From Undaria pinnatifida (taxonomy: Eukaryota > Sar > Phaeophyceae > Laminariales > Alariaceae), in the NCBI GenBank assembly GCA_012845835.1, contig JABAKD010000016.1:2846359-2910358 (forward strand): a DNA stretch of 64,000 nucleotides. The letters are read 5' to 3'. The position numbers were made by a program, and so were the translations under genes. The number at the start of each line of letters is the position of its first letter. Positions within the stretch are counted from its first letter, which is position 1. Below are positions 23,081 to 33,287 of this stretch, one piece after another. A model generated the notes under the pieces. That model searched no databases. It was not told where the DNA came from and saw only the letters and a program-made list of their open reading frames with translations.

Positions 23081-24118
23081 TGCAGCTCCAACGAAAGAAG
23101 AAGAAAGGGGAGAAGAAGGGCACATCACGCGCAGGCAAAGTCGACGGGCGGGGGGGGAAGGAGGAGAAAGAGGTGCAGAGGTTGTGGGGTATGCTGTACG
23201 CTGACGATGCGGGCATCGTATCGCGATCATCATCAGAAGGGTTGGAGAGGATGATTAGGGTGGTCGTGACTACGTGCTCGGCGTTCGGTCTTACGGTCTC
23301 CGAGGCCAAAACGAAGATCATGTGCCTGCAGACTAAAGGTGGGGGGAAGGTGTCGTTTACCATCAATGCAGCCGGCCAGGCATACAAACAAACGATCGAA
23401 TTTGTGCACTTGGGCGGGGGTATCAGCGCAGACAGAGACCTCAGCATCGAGATAACGCGGCGTCTTCAGAGGGCCTGGGCGTGCTTCCAGTGGTACAAGA
23501 TGGAAATCTATGATTGCCCGAGTGTGCTCTTACGGTTGAAGGTGCGGTTGCTGAAAGCCGGGGTGATCGAGACACTATTTGACGATTGCATGACGTGGAG
23601 TCCGAGTAAGCCTGACTATGACAGGCTACGACGGGTTCACCACTCCATGCTCTTCCGATGCCTCGGATGGCGTAAACGGAAGCGCGACGACCACACCCTA
23701 TCGTACGCCGACCCGCTTGGCAAGACAGCTTCCGGGAGCATAGATGCGATAGTGCGCAAATAGAGGGTATTGTTTGCGGGATTCGTAGCACCTGTGAGGG
23801 AGGAGCGTCTGCCACAGAGGGTGATGTTTGGGGAGCTCGTTGGGGGTAAGGGCTACTCAGGGGGGCAAGAGAAGGACTGAATGGTGCACCCTGAAGGAGG
23901 ATATATCGGCCTTTGGAATGAAGTTCGAAGGGTGGCCAAAGGCTGAACAGAAGGCCGGTCGATATTTTCGATGGGTAGAGGAGGGAGCAGGGTCATTCAT
24001 GCGGAAATGGTATGACGCGGAGAGATGCAAAGATGCAGAGCGACAGCAAAGACCGCGGCAGCGCCAACCATCGTCGGCCACTTTAAGCGGCCGGGAAGAG
24101 GGGGGCGGGGGCGGGTAG
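23081..24118 (+). pseudogene. LINE reverse transcriptase, C-terminal part
   Basis: After a Lys-rich segment the frame reads VQRLWGMLYADDAGIVSR, with an intact YADD catalytic motif C. It continues with FGLTVSEAKTKIMCLQ and FVHLGGGISADRDLSIEI. Next come LRLKVRLLKAGVIETL, DDCMTWSPSKPDYDRLRRVH and LGWRKRKRDDHTLSYAD, the thumb and C-terminal region of LINE RTs. A stop occurs at 23761. A shifted frame resumes with WPKAEQKAGRYFRWVEEGAG up to about 24118. Confidence 0.9.
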
Positions 24119-24119
24119 G

Positions 24120-24508
24120 GGGGAAGGGGGAAGGGTGGAGGGTCGGGGGGGAGGGGGAAGGGGGGGCGTCCTGCCCAAGCGACTGAAATTTGGGTCTGGC
24201 CAACATCGTCTTGAATTTTGTGGGCCTTCCAATGGCCGTCACAACTGGGCATAAGGCCGCCATGTCTTGTCCGCCTTGTTGCGTTCTTCCCCTAGAGCCA
24301 TTGATGCACTTGATATCCTCTATGAGCCCAATGCCGTCTTTAGTCAGCTCCTACGGTCTGCTAGTATGGTGTTTTTTTTCGTTTCTTTTCTTGCTTCCTG
24401 TTGTCTTTTCTTTCTTTTCTTTTCTTCTCCTTTCCTTATTCGATTTTTTTTCTTTCGTTTCTTTCTTTCGTTGCTTTTCTTCGTTTTTTTTTCCAACTGA
24501 CTTAAGTC
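24120..24508 (+). repeat. LINE 3' untranslated region with T-rich tract
   Basis: A G-rich run (24112-24170) is followed by non-coding sequence and a T-rich tract (TTTC/TTCTT mix, 24365-24500). It abuts the reverse-oriented LTR of the next element at 24509. Confidence 0.5.
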
Positions 24509-24889
24509 TGACGTGCATATGCGTAGTGATAGCTACTACGTGATATAAACGTGGTAGTCTTTTCTGGGTAGCAAACGGTGTAATCGGTTTTTCAGGCGGG
24601 AGTAGTGAGACGTATGCACCAGTGTGAACCTATGCGAAGCGGTTAGCGGTGAGACACAGAGTATCCCTACAGGCATGTCCCCGGGTGCTACTCACTTTCG
24701 TAGCCCAGAGTGGGAGAGAAGCAGCTTGTATTGTTTCCTCGAACCGGTGGTGACAACTGGGACGGGAGGCACGAGTCTTAACGTCTCTTGACTACCCCGA
24801 ATGTAAAGCGCCATCCTATCATACGAGAACGGCCAATTATCTATCTAAGTCAGGTAATTGCCGGCCTTTTTCAAGGCCGTACCTTAACA
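24509..24889 (-). repeat. 3' LTR of the minus-strand gypsy copy
   Basis: On the minus strand it starts TGTTAAGGTACGG, right after the family-specific GGGTGGGCTAG. It ends ..TATGCACGTCA, giving about 381 bp with TG..CA ends. Its terminal 130 bp (CACACTGGTGCATACGTCTC and ACTACCACGTTTATAT) recur in plus orientation at 34675-34808 as an LTR fragment. No 5' partner LTR was seen near 32-33 kb. Confidence 0.55.
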
Positions 24890-25089
24890 CTAGCCCACCC
24901 TGATGAGTCGCGTACGAAGAATTGTGGTAGATTCGGGTACAGTCCGGTTCTACGAAGTAGACCATGAGTCGAAGATGCGGCTCCTCAAAACCCACTCCCA
25001 CACCTCTAAACGGCCTGGCCATGAAGCCAGGAAAACGCGAAGAAAAACAATTGAAGGAAACACAGACCCTATAAGAAGGTAAGCCACCG

Positions 25090-25390
25090 ATTGGAACCCT
25101 GCTTGCGTACCGCCGGTGTGGCGGGGGGGGGGGGGGCGAAACGGAAAAGGCACCACGGCAAAACAAACCCCAGACTAAGGCGCTACGGGAAGGAAAACCA
25201 TCTTCGAAAGCCTCCCGCGTACCGTCAGAGTGGTGGAGAGGGCGAGACGATGAAATACAAATTGAAGGGAAACGCTGGCGCTAAGACAAGGGAAAGTCAT
25301 GCCAGAAACCTTCCACAGCCCCACCGGCACAGCAGGGGGGGAGATGGGGAAACGACAAATATCGTGAACGTAAGGCGCCAATACCTATAG
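25090..25390. repeat. Minisatellite, about 110-bp unit
   Basis: The start CGTACCGYCRGWGTGG recurs at 25106 and 25219, with a weaker copy at about 25320. Each is followed by a G-run, then ACGAYRAA..CAA. It lies in the 3' untranslated part of the minus gypsy copy. Confidence 0.5.
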
Positions 25391-25775
25391 CCCCGCGAGG
25401 GGGAGAAGTGTCGAGCCGGAAAAACTAGAGCAAATACAACACAAAAAAGATAGCACACAGTCTCGTGCCACAATATGCATGAACATGGTACCCTGGTCGC
25501 CCCCCCGGCTTTGGGCTGAGGAGGGCGTCGGCAGGGCGAATATGAACAAACACGAAATATCGATAGTCCTGTGCATCTAGTAACCACCTGATTGTCCAGA
25601 CCCTGGCCCGACACTGAGCGGGGGGGTCGGCAGGACTACAAAAACATGAACCGCCCCACATCCAGTCAAAACGCTCGAAACACCACAAACAGCCTAAGGA
25701 CAAGAACTCCAAAACTCAAAATCTAGAAAAAACAAAACAATGAAAAGCTATCGAGCAGCGGCGGCGGCTTGAAAC

Positions 25776-26073
25776 TCAACCAGCCGCGGTCGCGCCTCGA
25801 GATTCCTCTACGTTGCGTTGGATCTCCCGCGGGAAGGCGCTATCGACGTAGACGGGAAGATACCAAAGAGCTTTATACGGTCGCCGTCGAAGTCGTGTAG
25901 CGCGCCGGATGGAGAGGAAGTTTAATCGGCCCCGGATCGTCCAAAGAATTATTGCGGGGGTTCATTGTCGATTGTTGTCGCTGTTCGTCGGTGCGTCTGA
26001 GTTGAGATGCGGTCCGAAGGTGGCGCGTCGCCGACGGAGGTGCTGGAGTGCCAAGCGAGGCAGAGGCAGACAC
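25776..26073 (-). pseudogene. C-terminus of gypsy polyprotein (minus copy)
   Basis: Minus frames read LDDPGPIKLPLHPARYTTST. After a frameshift comes YLPVYVDSAFPREIQRNVEE, then SRGATAAG and a TGA stop at 25776-25778. This looks like the end of the polyprotein, downstream of where the chromodomain-like part would be. I know no named domain for it. Confidence 0.45.
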
Positions 26074-26649
26074 GGTTGAACCGGTGGTCGCGGTGAAGTC
26101 TGTCTCTTGTGTAGAACTCCTTGATAGAGAAGTCGACTGTGCGATGATCGTCGCCGCAGCCAGGGCTTCCGCGGAGCCCGTGCCACCCTCAATGGGTATG
26201 GCAAAAACCGAAGCGAAAACGATGTCAGCGGCAGGCGAAATCGACCCGCGGCCTGTACAGCTTTCGGCAGTGGCGACGGGGGCAGAAAGACGAGCGACGA
26301 ATCCCCCTGGGGGGGCAGAAAGGCCGTCAACCCTTATACGTGGCTCGTGTGTGCAAAATCGTGAACATCGGTAGAGGTGAGGAGGAGTCCACCCAAGACA
26401 GCATGCTCAGCGCGGGGCACGACCCCACCCAAAGCATTACGTTCAGCGCGGGGCGCGGGGCACGAGCCCACTCAAGGCAGTGCTTTCGGTGCGGGGCACG
26501 AGCCCACCCAAGGCAGTGCTTTCGGTGCGGGCCACGAGCCCACCCAAACCAACCCCTGGGATTGGCGGGGAGGGAGTGCGTAGGCCGCCGGTCCGTAGGA
26601 GGTAGATACCGCTATTTCCAACGGGGTTGGGTCTTGTCAACCCCGCGGG

Positions 26650-27094
26650 GTTAAAGGTTGTCAAGCCACTGTGGTCGTAATCCGTAGCAGGCTCTGACAA
26701 GCGGGCTAGAAAAATCGGCGTTGCCGTTGGCGCTGCCTTTGCGGTACTCGAGGGTGCAATCGAACGCGGTGACGAACTCAAGCGACCGCTGGACTCGTGC
26801 ATTGAGGGTCCCCACATTGCCAATTCTCTCCTGTGCCTTGTGGCCGGAGGATATGCAAAGAATTGTTCCCCAAATCACCCTCGGAGGCGTTTGGGAGCCC
26901 AAACAAATGCTGCCGGTCTCCAAATCTAGAGGAATCCAGTGCCTTTCCGAGTCGAGCGTTGCTCGACTGATATACGCGAATTTGATGGTGATCGAAACGT
27001 CGTCCAACGTCACAGCACCCCCGGCGAAACAGGGGCCGTGTTCTGACAGCGCAAGGTCAGGGGCCGACGCCAGAAGCTTTCTCCAAAACTTCAC
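26650..27094 (-). pseudogene. Pre-protease linker joined to RNase H (minus copy)
   Basis: The frame starts LALSEHGPCFAGGAVTLDDV, which matches the plus copy just upstream of its protease (SPAEHGPSLVEGTATFDDAS). It then jumps to ISRATLDSERHWIPLDLE and TAFDCTLEYRKGSANGNADF, the RT-associated RNase H signature of gypsy elements. The switch point, about 27.0 kb, marks a deletion of protease plus RT. RNase H would remove RNA from RNA:DNA hybrids. The resulting chimera is not functional. Confidence 0.7.
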
Positions 27095-27281
27095 GGCTTT
27101 TAGTCGCCAAGGCGTCCGAGAAATAGGTCAGAAACTCCGGAGGAGGACCTTTGCGAGCGCTGGCCGCTGCTATTGGCATGGCCGCGGCGCGGACCAAATT
27201 TGTTGGTTTCTGCATACGCACTTCAGGTGCGAAACCGACTAGGGGAGGCCGGATGCGCCGACCCGGTCTCACTGTCGCGAA

Positions 27282-28532
27282 TTACTTCTCGAACGGTAGG
27301 AAGTGCCTCACCGAGCAAATGTTTCCTCTCCACTGGCACGGGTCGTCGGCCCTGGGATCGTCCGCCTGGAGCCCAATGCCCGACGCTGGGTCCAGAGGAT
27401 TGGCTTCAGCCAGAAGCTGGTTGCCCGTGCTCAAAAAGTGATTTTTCATGGCTGGATTATGCGTGAATTTGGCGTAGGTGGCAGATAACACGGCGTTTTG
27501 TTTCTCCCTGTGACAAGCAGCGGGGTCAAAGTTGTGAACGCCTCGACCGATGCGTTTGTGTGAGCTTGGTTCAGGCGACAACATGATGAGTTTCACTGCT
27601 CGATGATCTTTAAAAAGCCTGGCCTTTTCGGCCATCATATGCTGCTCCGCGCAAGAATGTGACACGTCGTCCACGACAAACGACGAAGGGGACCACGGTG
27701 AAAAATAGAATGGGGGCTGCCAGAACAAAAATATTTTGTATGTGGAGTATTCGAGAGAAGGGTCAAAAACCGTGTTGGAATTTCGGGCCTGCAATGTCCC
27801 CATCCGGGAACACCAGGCCTCGGCACTTTGGACCTGTGGTGTCTCCTTGCGGGAACACCAGGCCTCGGGAGCACGACGCGAATCCGAACCCACGGTTTCT
27901 CGACCCGGGTCGTCTTCGCTCGTTGGCGGAAAAACCCAAGAATCCGTTCTGACTGCGCCCGAAAAATAGTCAAAAACCGACGGTGCCAAGCCCTTGGTAG
28001 CTTCGTTGGACACTTGGGTCTGCAATGTCCCCTTCTGGAAACACCAGTCCTCGGCTCTGTGGGCCTGTAGTGTCCCTTTATGGGAACACCAGGCCTCGGG
28101 AGCATGGTGCGAGCCCGAACCCGCGGTTTCTCGCCTCGGGTCCTCCTCACTCACTGGCGAAAGTTCGTAAGAAGCCGTCCTTATTGCACCCGAAAAAGAG
28201 TCCAACACCAATCTTGCCAACCCATCGGTAGCCTCGTTGAGCACTTGGGTCTGCAATGGCCCCCTCTGGGAACACCAGTCCTCGGCATTTTGGGCCTGTA
28301 ATCTTCCCGTCTGGGAACACCAGGCCTCGGGAGCACGACACGGATCCGAACCCACGGTTTCTCGCGTCGTGGCCTCTTCGCTCTTTGGCGCAAAAATCGC
28401 AAGAAACTGCTCTAACTGTGCCCGAAGGGGCAGGGACTCTGAGGTGTTTCTGCTTGATGAGAGGCGCGATTCTTCAGTAAATTTACGGGAAAAGCGTCCA
28501 GCTGACCAGACTGGAGGCCGTGGCTTCACCAC
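27282..28532 (-). CDS. Open frame: 77-residue tandem repeats plus NADAR domain
   Basis: This 416-codon frame has two parts. Residues about 30-255 hold three tandem copies of a 77-residue unit (APEAWCS..GTLQ, AEDWCS..GTLQTQV, NEATKGLA, RETVGSDS). Residues about 270-416 are a NADAR domain with FYFSPWSPSSFVVDD, SCAEQHMMAEKARLF, SHKRIGRGVHNFD, ATYAKFTHNPAMK, LSTGNQLLAEANPLD and GIGLQADDPRADDPCQWRG. Family function: hydrolysis of ADP-ribose-linked N-glycosides. Two changes suggest decay. The Trp of WGIGL is Ser, and a 1-nt loss relative to the plus copy after WRGN shifts the last helix. It is part of a retroelement polyprotein, and the start codon is not meaningful. Confidence 0.85.
   Translation of the reverse strand: MVKPRPPVWSAGRFSRKFTEESRLSSSRNTSESLPLRAQLEQFLAIFAPKSEEATTRETVGSDPCRAPEAWCSQTGRLQAQNAEDWCSQRGPLQTQVLNEATDGLARLVLDSFSGAIRTASYELSPVSEEDPRRETAGSGSHHAPEAWCSHKGTLQAHRAEDWCFQKGTLQTQVSNEATKGLAPSVFDYFSGAVRTDSWVFPPTSEDDPGRETVGSDSRRAPEAWCSRKETPQVQSAEAWCSRMGTLQARNSNTVFDPSLEYSTYKIFLFWQPPFYFSPWSPSSFVVDDVSHSCAEQHMMAEKARLFKDHRAVKLIMLSPEPSSHKRIGRGVHNFDPAACHREKQNAVLSATYAKFTHNPAMKNHFLSTGNQLLAEANPLDPASGIGLQADDPRADDPCQWRGNICSVRHFLPFEK
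27780..28440 (-). repeat. 231-bp in-frame tandem repeat, three copies
   Basis: The motif GCAATGKCCCC begins at 27791, 28022 and 28253, an exact 231-bp period, which is 77 codons. Within each unit a shorter internal duplication (APEAWCS../AEDWCS..) is visible. Keeping an exact multiple of three over 230 bp suggests selection for an open frame while the repeat expanded. Confidence 0.85.
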
Positions 28533-28562
28533 TGGCTCGTTGTGCAGTGTCGAATCCTCTTC

Positions 28563-29515
28563 CTATACCACTGGGGCAAACGTAGCCTGAAGCACGTGGG
28601 TTAGCGTGCTGGAAGACAAAGTAGGGCCCGTAGACCCTGTGGATGTCTTCAGGAACGGGGCTCGGGGAGATGGCAACACAATTCCACCCGACAAAGCTCT
28701 ATTCCGGTAGGTCTGTTGCAGGAAGGAGACGAGGTAGCTAATCTTGCCGATTCTTCCTTGATGGAAAAAAAGGATAGAGCGCCCGCTGCTATCGCGAACA
28801 AACACCGGATCGAGCCTCACAAAAGATCTCGGTGTTTTAGTGTTGGCCTTCCCATACCCCGAACCGACCACCACCTCGAGATCAAAAAAGTTTTTGAGGG
28901 TCGGCCGTCCCACACGTCAAACCGACCGCCACCGCATGGTCAGGGAGAGGGAGGGGGTGAACACGTTCGCCTAAAAAGGCGACGCGCCGTCACCGCAGCT
29001 ACATTCCTGCGAGGCGCGTGCCTGGGTGGAGCGCGCAAAGCGCAGGCTCCCGTGCCATGGTTGATGGGGGCGGCGTTTGGAGTGTGTACCCCCAATGCCG
29101 CGTTTATGCCGCGGCTGAGGGGAACGGCGCTGGAAGCGCGGGTTCCCGTCGCCGAACAGACCATGACCGAGGAGACTGTCGCTGGACGTGCGCGTTCTCG
29201 CAATCGAAAAACATCACCTGGCTGAGGGAACCACGCTCGAAGCGCTAGTTCCCGCCGACGGTACTGCGCCGTGAGAATCGTCAACACACGGCGTAGAAGC
29301 CCGTGGGCTTTTGACAGAGGCAATTTGTGCTGAATTATTGGAGAGGCTAACCACAGATACACGAGCATCTTGTGAAACCAAAAGAGGTGTCCCCGGCAGT
29401 GCCGTCGATAGACAGGCCGGGTGTGCCGTACCGCCGTCGAGCTGTCAAATGCCGGTACGGAATGCGCCAGGCTGGCGCGCGTTAGGATTTCCGCCCCGGT
29501 TATGGGCGGCCCCAA
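28563..29515 (-). pseudogene. Gag-NADAR spacer of minus copy
   Basis: Fragments such as RSFVRLDPVFVRDSSG followed by LPSPRAPFLKTSTGS are readable in shifted frames. No domain is recognised. By position it corresponds to 10.6-12.4 kb of the plus copy. Confidence 0.3.
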
Positions 29516-30111
29516 AGCGCATTCCAGGAGCAGGAGCGGGGGGAGGCGGGCGGGGGCGGGATACCACCATGGTGATCCGACGTCTTTGTGTTATCGTTGT
29601 GACCGTTTACCTGGCCCTGACCCTGGTGGTACTCTCGCGATTGGCCTGAATGATGGCGACGATTTTTCTTGTGGTTGTTCGGACGAGAAGGTTTGCCGTC
29701 TCGGCGGTAGCAGATCATGCGTGCTTGCTGACGTCGATATTCGTCATCGTCGCCAAGTTCGCCAAGTTTAGGGTTCAAACAGCCGCTCGCATCAATGAAA
29801 GGATGCCTACAATGCTTGAAGGAGTGGTTGTCTTCGTGGCCATTGAGGCAAGGCCCCCGGTTTTCTCGGAGGGCATTAGCGTGAGCCGAGGGTGAAAGAA
29901 GGCCGCTCCAAAGGGGAGGGTCGTCGGTCTTAAACGAGACACTAACGGCGAAAAATTCTGTATAATGATGTTTTTCTAGTGGCCAGTAGTTCGATATCTG
30001 GTCAAGCCAAGGGTCAGATGAATAATCGATGGGCATGTCAGTTGGACGATAGCTCATATCCCGTCTGCCACGAAAGCGACTGGGACGGTACTCGGCCCTG
30101 GCCGCGCCCAT
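29500..30111 (-). pseudogene. Gag C-terminal, Cys/His-containing segment (minus copy)
   Basis: The 203-codon frame reads RRDMSYRPTDMPIDYSSDPW, then ENRGPCLNGHEDNHSFKHC followed by FIDASGCLNPKLGELGDDDE, and a basic His/Asn/Gln-rich tail. The Cys, His and Cys spacing (C..NGHEDNHSFKHC) looks like a modified nucleocapsid zinc knuckle, which in gag binds genomic RNA. It has no perfect CCHC box, so the knuckle call is inference. Confidence 0.5.
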
Positions 30112-30488
30112 GATCGGCGGGCCGGGGCCCCGACGGGGTGGATGACCGCGCTCCCGTCGAAGAAACAGGTAGATAAAATATTATTCGCCGTTGACGGCAG
30201 GTGTCTCATTGCGCGCTACATCACTAAAGGTCCGCCACATAGCATCCAACGAGGCGAATGGCCGCGGGTCCGTTGCCTTCGAACCAGGGTACAACGGGCA
30301 TGAGAGTCGGAAATTGCTCATTCACCGCCATCCGAACCACCTCCAACACCACATCCGTCCCCGGAGAAAAAACAGACTCACTCCCCGTCAAGGTCGACAC
30401 AAGTACGCGAAAATCCCGACTGATATCGCAGAAAGGTGTGTCGTTACACACTCCAAAAGTAAGCAACTTGGTGCAGCCCTCCCCCGTG

Positions 30489-31076
30489 TCAACCCGGTCG
30501 AAGTGTGTCATCAGCAGGCGTAACAGGAGGGTGAAGGCCACAGGCCCAGATGCCCGCCCCTGCCATGGCTCGCGACACCTGCCCAAAAAATTCATCGATC
30601 AAGGTCGTCATGCGGGCGGTAGTGGGCATGTCAGGCGTTATAGCACGTGTGAACGCCATGTGGAGCGGGTGGTCCCAACTGGTTACCCACGTGGGCGATT
30701 GTACGCCCTCTGAGCAACGGTCGTTGGAGCGCATGAATTTGTTGGACATTGCAGATCTAATCGAACGTGTGAGTTGCTGCGCGCCGTCAGACTTGCTAAA
30801 ACAGGTGGGGAAAGGCAGCAAAGAAATGCGGGCTACGTCCTTGTGAGGGAGCTTGACATCCGGCTTATCCGATTCATCAAGCGTGGTTTTGGCTGTAGCA
30901 GCGGCAGTGGCAATCGCGGAGGTACGAGCGCGGACCAAATCCGAAGAAACAGGTTTAGTGTGATCACCTGACACAGTCAGTTTACTCAGGCGCTCGGCGG
31001 AGACAACATACACCAGGGAAGGAGCCACTCGCCTGTTGACTGCTGCCACGGTTACCTCGTCGTGGTCCGTGCTCAA
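30489..31076 (-). pseudogene. Gag middle, helical segment (minus copy)
   Basis: The 195-codon frame contains SAIATAAATAKTTLDESDKP, then RISLLPFPTCFSKSD and HPLHMAFTRAITPDMPTTAR. It is alpha-helical in character and lies between the Gly-rich part and the Cys/His part. The capsid-like role is inferred from position only. Confidence 0.4.
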
Positions 31077-31142
31077 AGTCGAAGATAAGCGGGAGGAGGT
31101 AGACGAGCCGTCCCACGCTGAACGTCCTCTCGCGCCATTCCT

Positions 31143-31943
31143 TCACCCTCCGTTGCCTCCGAGAGAACTGCGGCCACCGCCCCGGTTGTTGCGACCACGG
31201 TTGCTCCCTTGGCGACGTCCTGAGCCACCACCAGCACCCGACGCACCTCCCCCGCCTCCACCACCACTGCCACCCCCGCGGCGGCGGTAGTGGTCGCCAC
31301 CCCCACTATTTTTTGCCCCACCCACGGAGCTACCACGCCCACGGTGGCGGTCCCCGCGATCACCACTGTCGCCGCATCGCTTTTTGTCACGGCGGCGTTC
31401 CCCCAACTCCTCCTCCGGAGTCGGCCATAAATCGGGGTCGTGGGCCTCGTCGTGAGCCATTCTCAGGGCCTTGACGAGGGCAAGGGTCGGGGCGGCTCTC
31501 TTCTGTCCGGCATAGGAGGTAAAATCCATGCGGGCCCGGGCCGCCTCCACTGAAAGAGCTTCCGCGTATAGGAATGCCTGCCCCTCTGACGTGAGGAGGG
31601 CGGAGGCCGTTTTCACCACCGCGGTCGCCAACTCCGAAGAGAACTCCACCCTCGGTTCAGACGCCATGCACTCGACGCCGCCCTTAAAAAGGCGTCGTCC
31701 CCGGGCCGTGGTCGCTAGGATGCGCGTCGAAGACGAAGGGGCCGCGGTAGCTTCCGCCCACGCCGACCCGACTGAATGAGCGAGGGCTTGATGCGCCCTC
31801 TCTGCCACCACGGACGCCTCCCGCTCAGTGTGTTTTGCCCGCTCGATGTCCTCATCATTTAGACGTCGGCGTGCTATACGCCGGAGCGTCATATGCCTGG
31901 CGTCCTTCAGCGCCCGCTGGGCCCGCTTCGCCTCGGATGCCAA
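31143..31943 (-). CDS. Gag-like N-terminal frame with Gly/Arg-rich tail
   Basis: This 266-codon open frame has an N-terminal charged helical half (KRAQRALKDARHMTLRRIAR, ERAHQALAHSVGSAWAEA) that may be coiled-coil. A conserved-looking middle follows (EFSSELATAVVKTASALL, FLYAEALSVEAARARMDF), then a Gly/Arg/Ser-rich tail of about 80 residues (RDKKRCGDSGDRGDRHRGRG). RGG-type tails bind RNA, which suits a gag nucleoprotein. It heads the minus gypsy copy. I know no named family for the helical part. Confidence 0.5.
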   Translation of the reverse strand: MASEAKRAQRALKDARHMTLRRIARRRLNDEDIERAKHTEREASVVAERAHQALAHSVGSAWAEATAAPSSSTRILATTARGRRLFKGGVECMASEPRVEFSSELATAVVKTASALLTSEGQAFLYAEALSVEAARARMDFTSYAGQKRAAPTLALVKALRMAHDEAHDPDLWPTPEEELGERRRDKKRCGDSGDRGDRHRGRGSSVGGAKNSGGGDHYRRRGGGSGGGGGGGASGAGGGSGRRQGSNRGRNNRGGGRSSLGGNGG

Positions 31944-32194
31944 GTCCGAGGGGACGACATGGGCGCCCTGGTCCCGAGAGCTCTGGGGGTGGCGCTCTGT
32001 CGAGCGCGGAGAGACCAGCTGGTGACGTTCCCCCGGGGCTGGCGAGGGTTGGCGTCGAGACGCTCCCGAGTCCGGTGGAGGTTGGTCCGCCTCGTTTTCT
32101 GCGCGAACCGGCGACTCGTCCCTCCCGGGTGGTGAGCCCGGGTTGGACCAAGTCTACGATAGGGGGATCCCTTTTTTTTTTCTTGTAGTGAATC

Positions 32195-32330
32195 GGGAGT
32201 CACTCGCGCGAGTGACCCTCCTCTTCCTTTCCGGTCTTGACCATTTGTGGCTGTTAACTTCGCGCAAACATACAACCTAAGGTGTAAATGTCTGTGAGGT
32301 ATAGAATCACTCGCGCGAGTATGATATGAC
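32195..32330. repeat. CACTCGCGCGAGTG palindromes
   Basis: GTCACTCGCGCGAGTGAC (a perfect 18-bp palindrome) is at about 32200-32217 and ATCACTCGCGCGAGT at about 32307. Related forms occur at 3259 (GTCACTCGCGCGAGTGGC), 6373 (CCACTCGTGTGAGTGG) and 33670. Each seems to sit at the edge of a dispersed repeat. Confidence 0.7.
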
Positions 32331-33287
32331 ATGATACTGAAAAGAGGGGTACCCCCCCTATCGTGGCCCGTCCTCTGTCTCGTCACCGAAACCCTCCTGC
32401 GGAGGTTCCTCCCGTCTCGAGTCGCGGGATCTTTAGCGTGCTCTCCCTGCTTCACGGTCATCCCGGTTGGGGCGCGTGGAAGACCTCAGCCTGACCGAGT
32501 AGCCCGCTTCCTCACTGGTAGACATGTCGCTGCTATTGTTGGTAGGGAGGGCAGCACGAGGAGGGGGAGTGGGGGAGCGTGGCGGGACGGGAACGACGCG
32601 CGAAGGAGCGATGAAGGCGGATACATTGTTGCGGTGTCCCTGCTGCAAGCAGCGCTTAATATCTGTGTGCCAGCAAACAGCAAAGACATGGGCCGCGACC
32701 CCGTCCAGCATCAGTATGGATGATGTCAGCACCCACGCCAACTAGCAGCACAAAAGGAGGGCAGCGTCAACGCTCGCAGTATTTAAAAGGGTGGAGGGAA
32801 GGCTACGGTAGGAAGGATATCCCGACTTTCACTACCGGCACTACCGTGTTTTGAGGGAGGTGCTACGAGAGAGGTGCACCACTTTTTTGTGAGGTTTCTC
32901 GGTGTGGGAGCTCGAGACCTCTCCCAAAAAACTGATTTGGAGAAAAACAAAAGCTGCTGCTACATCGGATGAAAAGAAAGAAAAACCATGGCCTAGGTAC
33001 ACGACGAGAACCATGCGAACGAAATGGCGTTTTTTTTTCCGACGATTTTGGGTTAATGAGCCCCGTCATTCAGGAAAATGTTTCGCCAAAAAACGGTATA
33101 CCTTAATACCTCTATCGTAGCACGCGTCTTTTTTCGCCGTTCGCACGAGTGACTTCTGTACCTCACGGGCGAAGATCACACAGGATTTGTTTTGGCGCAG
33201 CGCGGCTTGCCATTCCGTTGCTCGTTTCAAGTCGCGAGATTATCACAGCACGAAAGCTCCAGGTCGCAAAGGAACAGGGGGGAATAG

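Larger units (their letters stand above)
19850..24540 (+). mobile_element. Non-LTR retrotransposon (LINE, APE endonuclease type), decayed
   Basis: The plus strand carries a basic leader, an apurinic-type endonuclease, an RT, and a 3' region ending in a T-rich tract (24365-24500). Stops and frameshifts make it inactive. Two MITEs are nested in it (20135-20387 and 22832-23076), each with a target duplication. The left limit is uncertain. The reading GVVLGPEASPTRAKALEGQ near 19870 and VKASDNAKEFLAELLNAA near 20000 seem to be the 5' coding part. Confidence 0.85.
24509..32150 (-). mobile_element. Second gypsy-type copy with NADAR, internally deleted
   Basis: On the minus strand the order is gag-like region (31.9-29.5 kb), 77-residue repeats plus NADAR (28.5-27.3), a pre-protease linker joined directly to RNase H (27.09-26.65), the polyprotein C-terminus (26.07-25.78) and an LTR. 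Protease, RT and integrase are absent. It is therefore a non-autonomous derivative of the same family as 9.6-18 kb, now with its own frameshifts. Confidence 0.75.

Noticed and set aside
26900-26960. Retropepsin active site (DLETGS) in the minus gypsy copy
   Set aside because: The surrounding residues (SERHWIPLDLETGS) are RNase H sequence, so the resemblance to DTGS is accidental.
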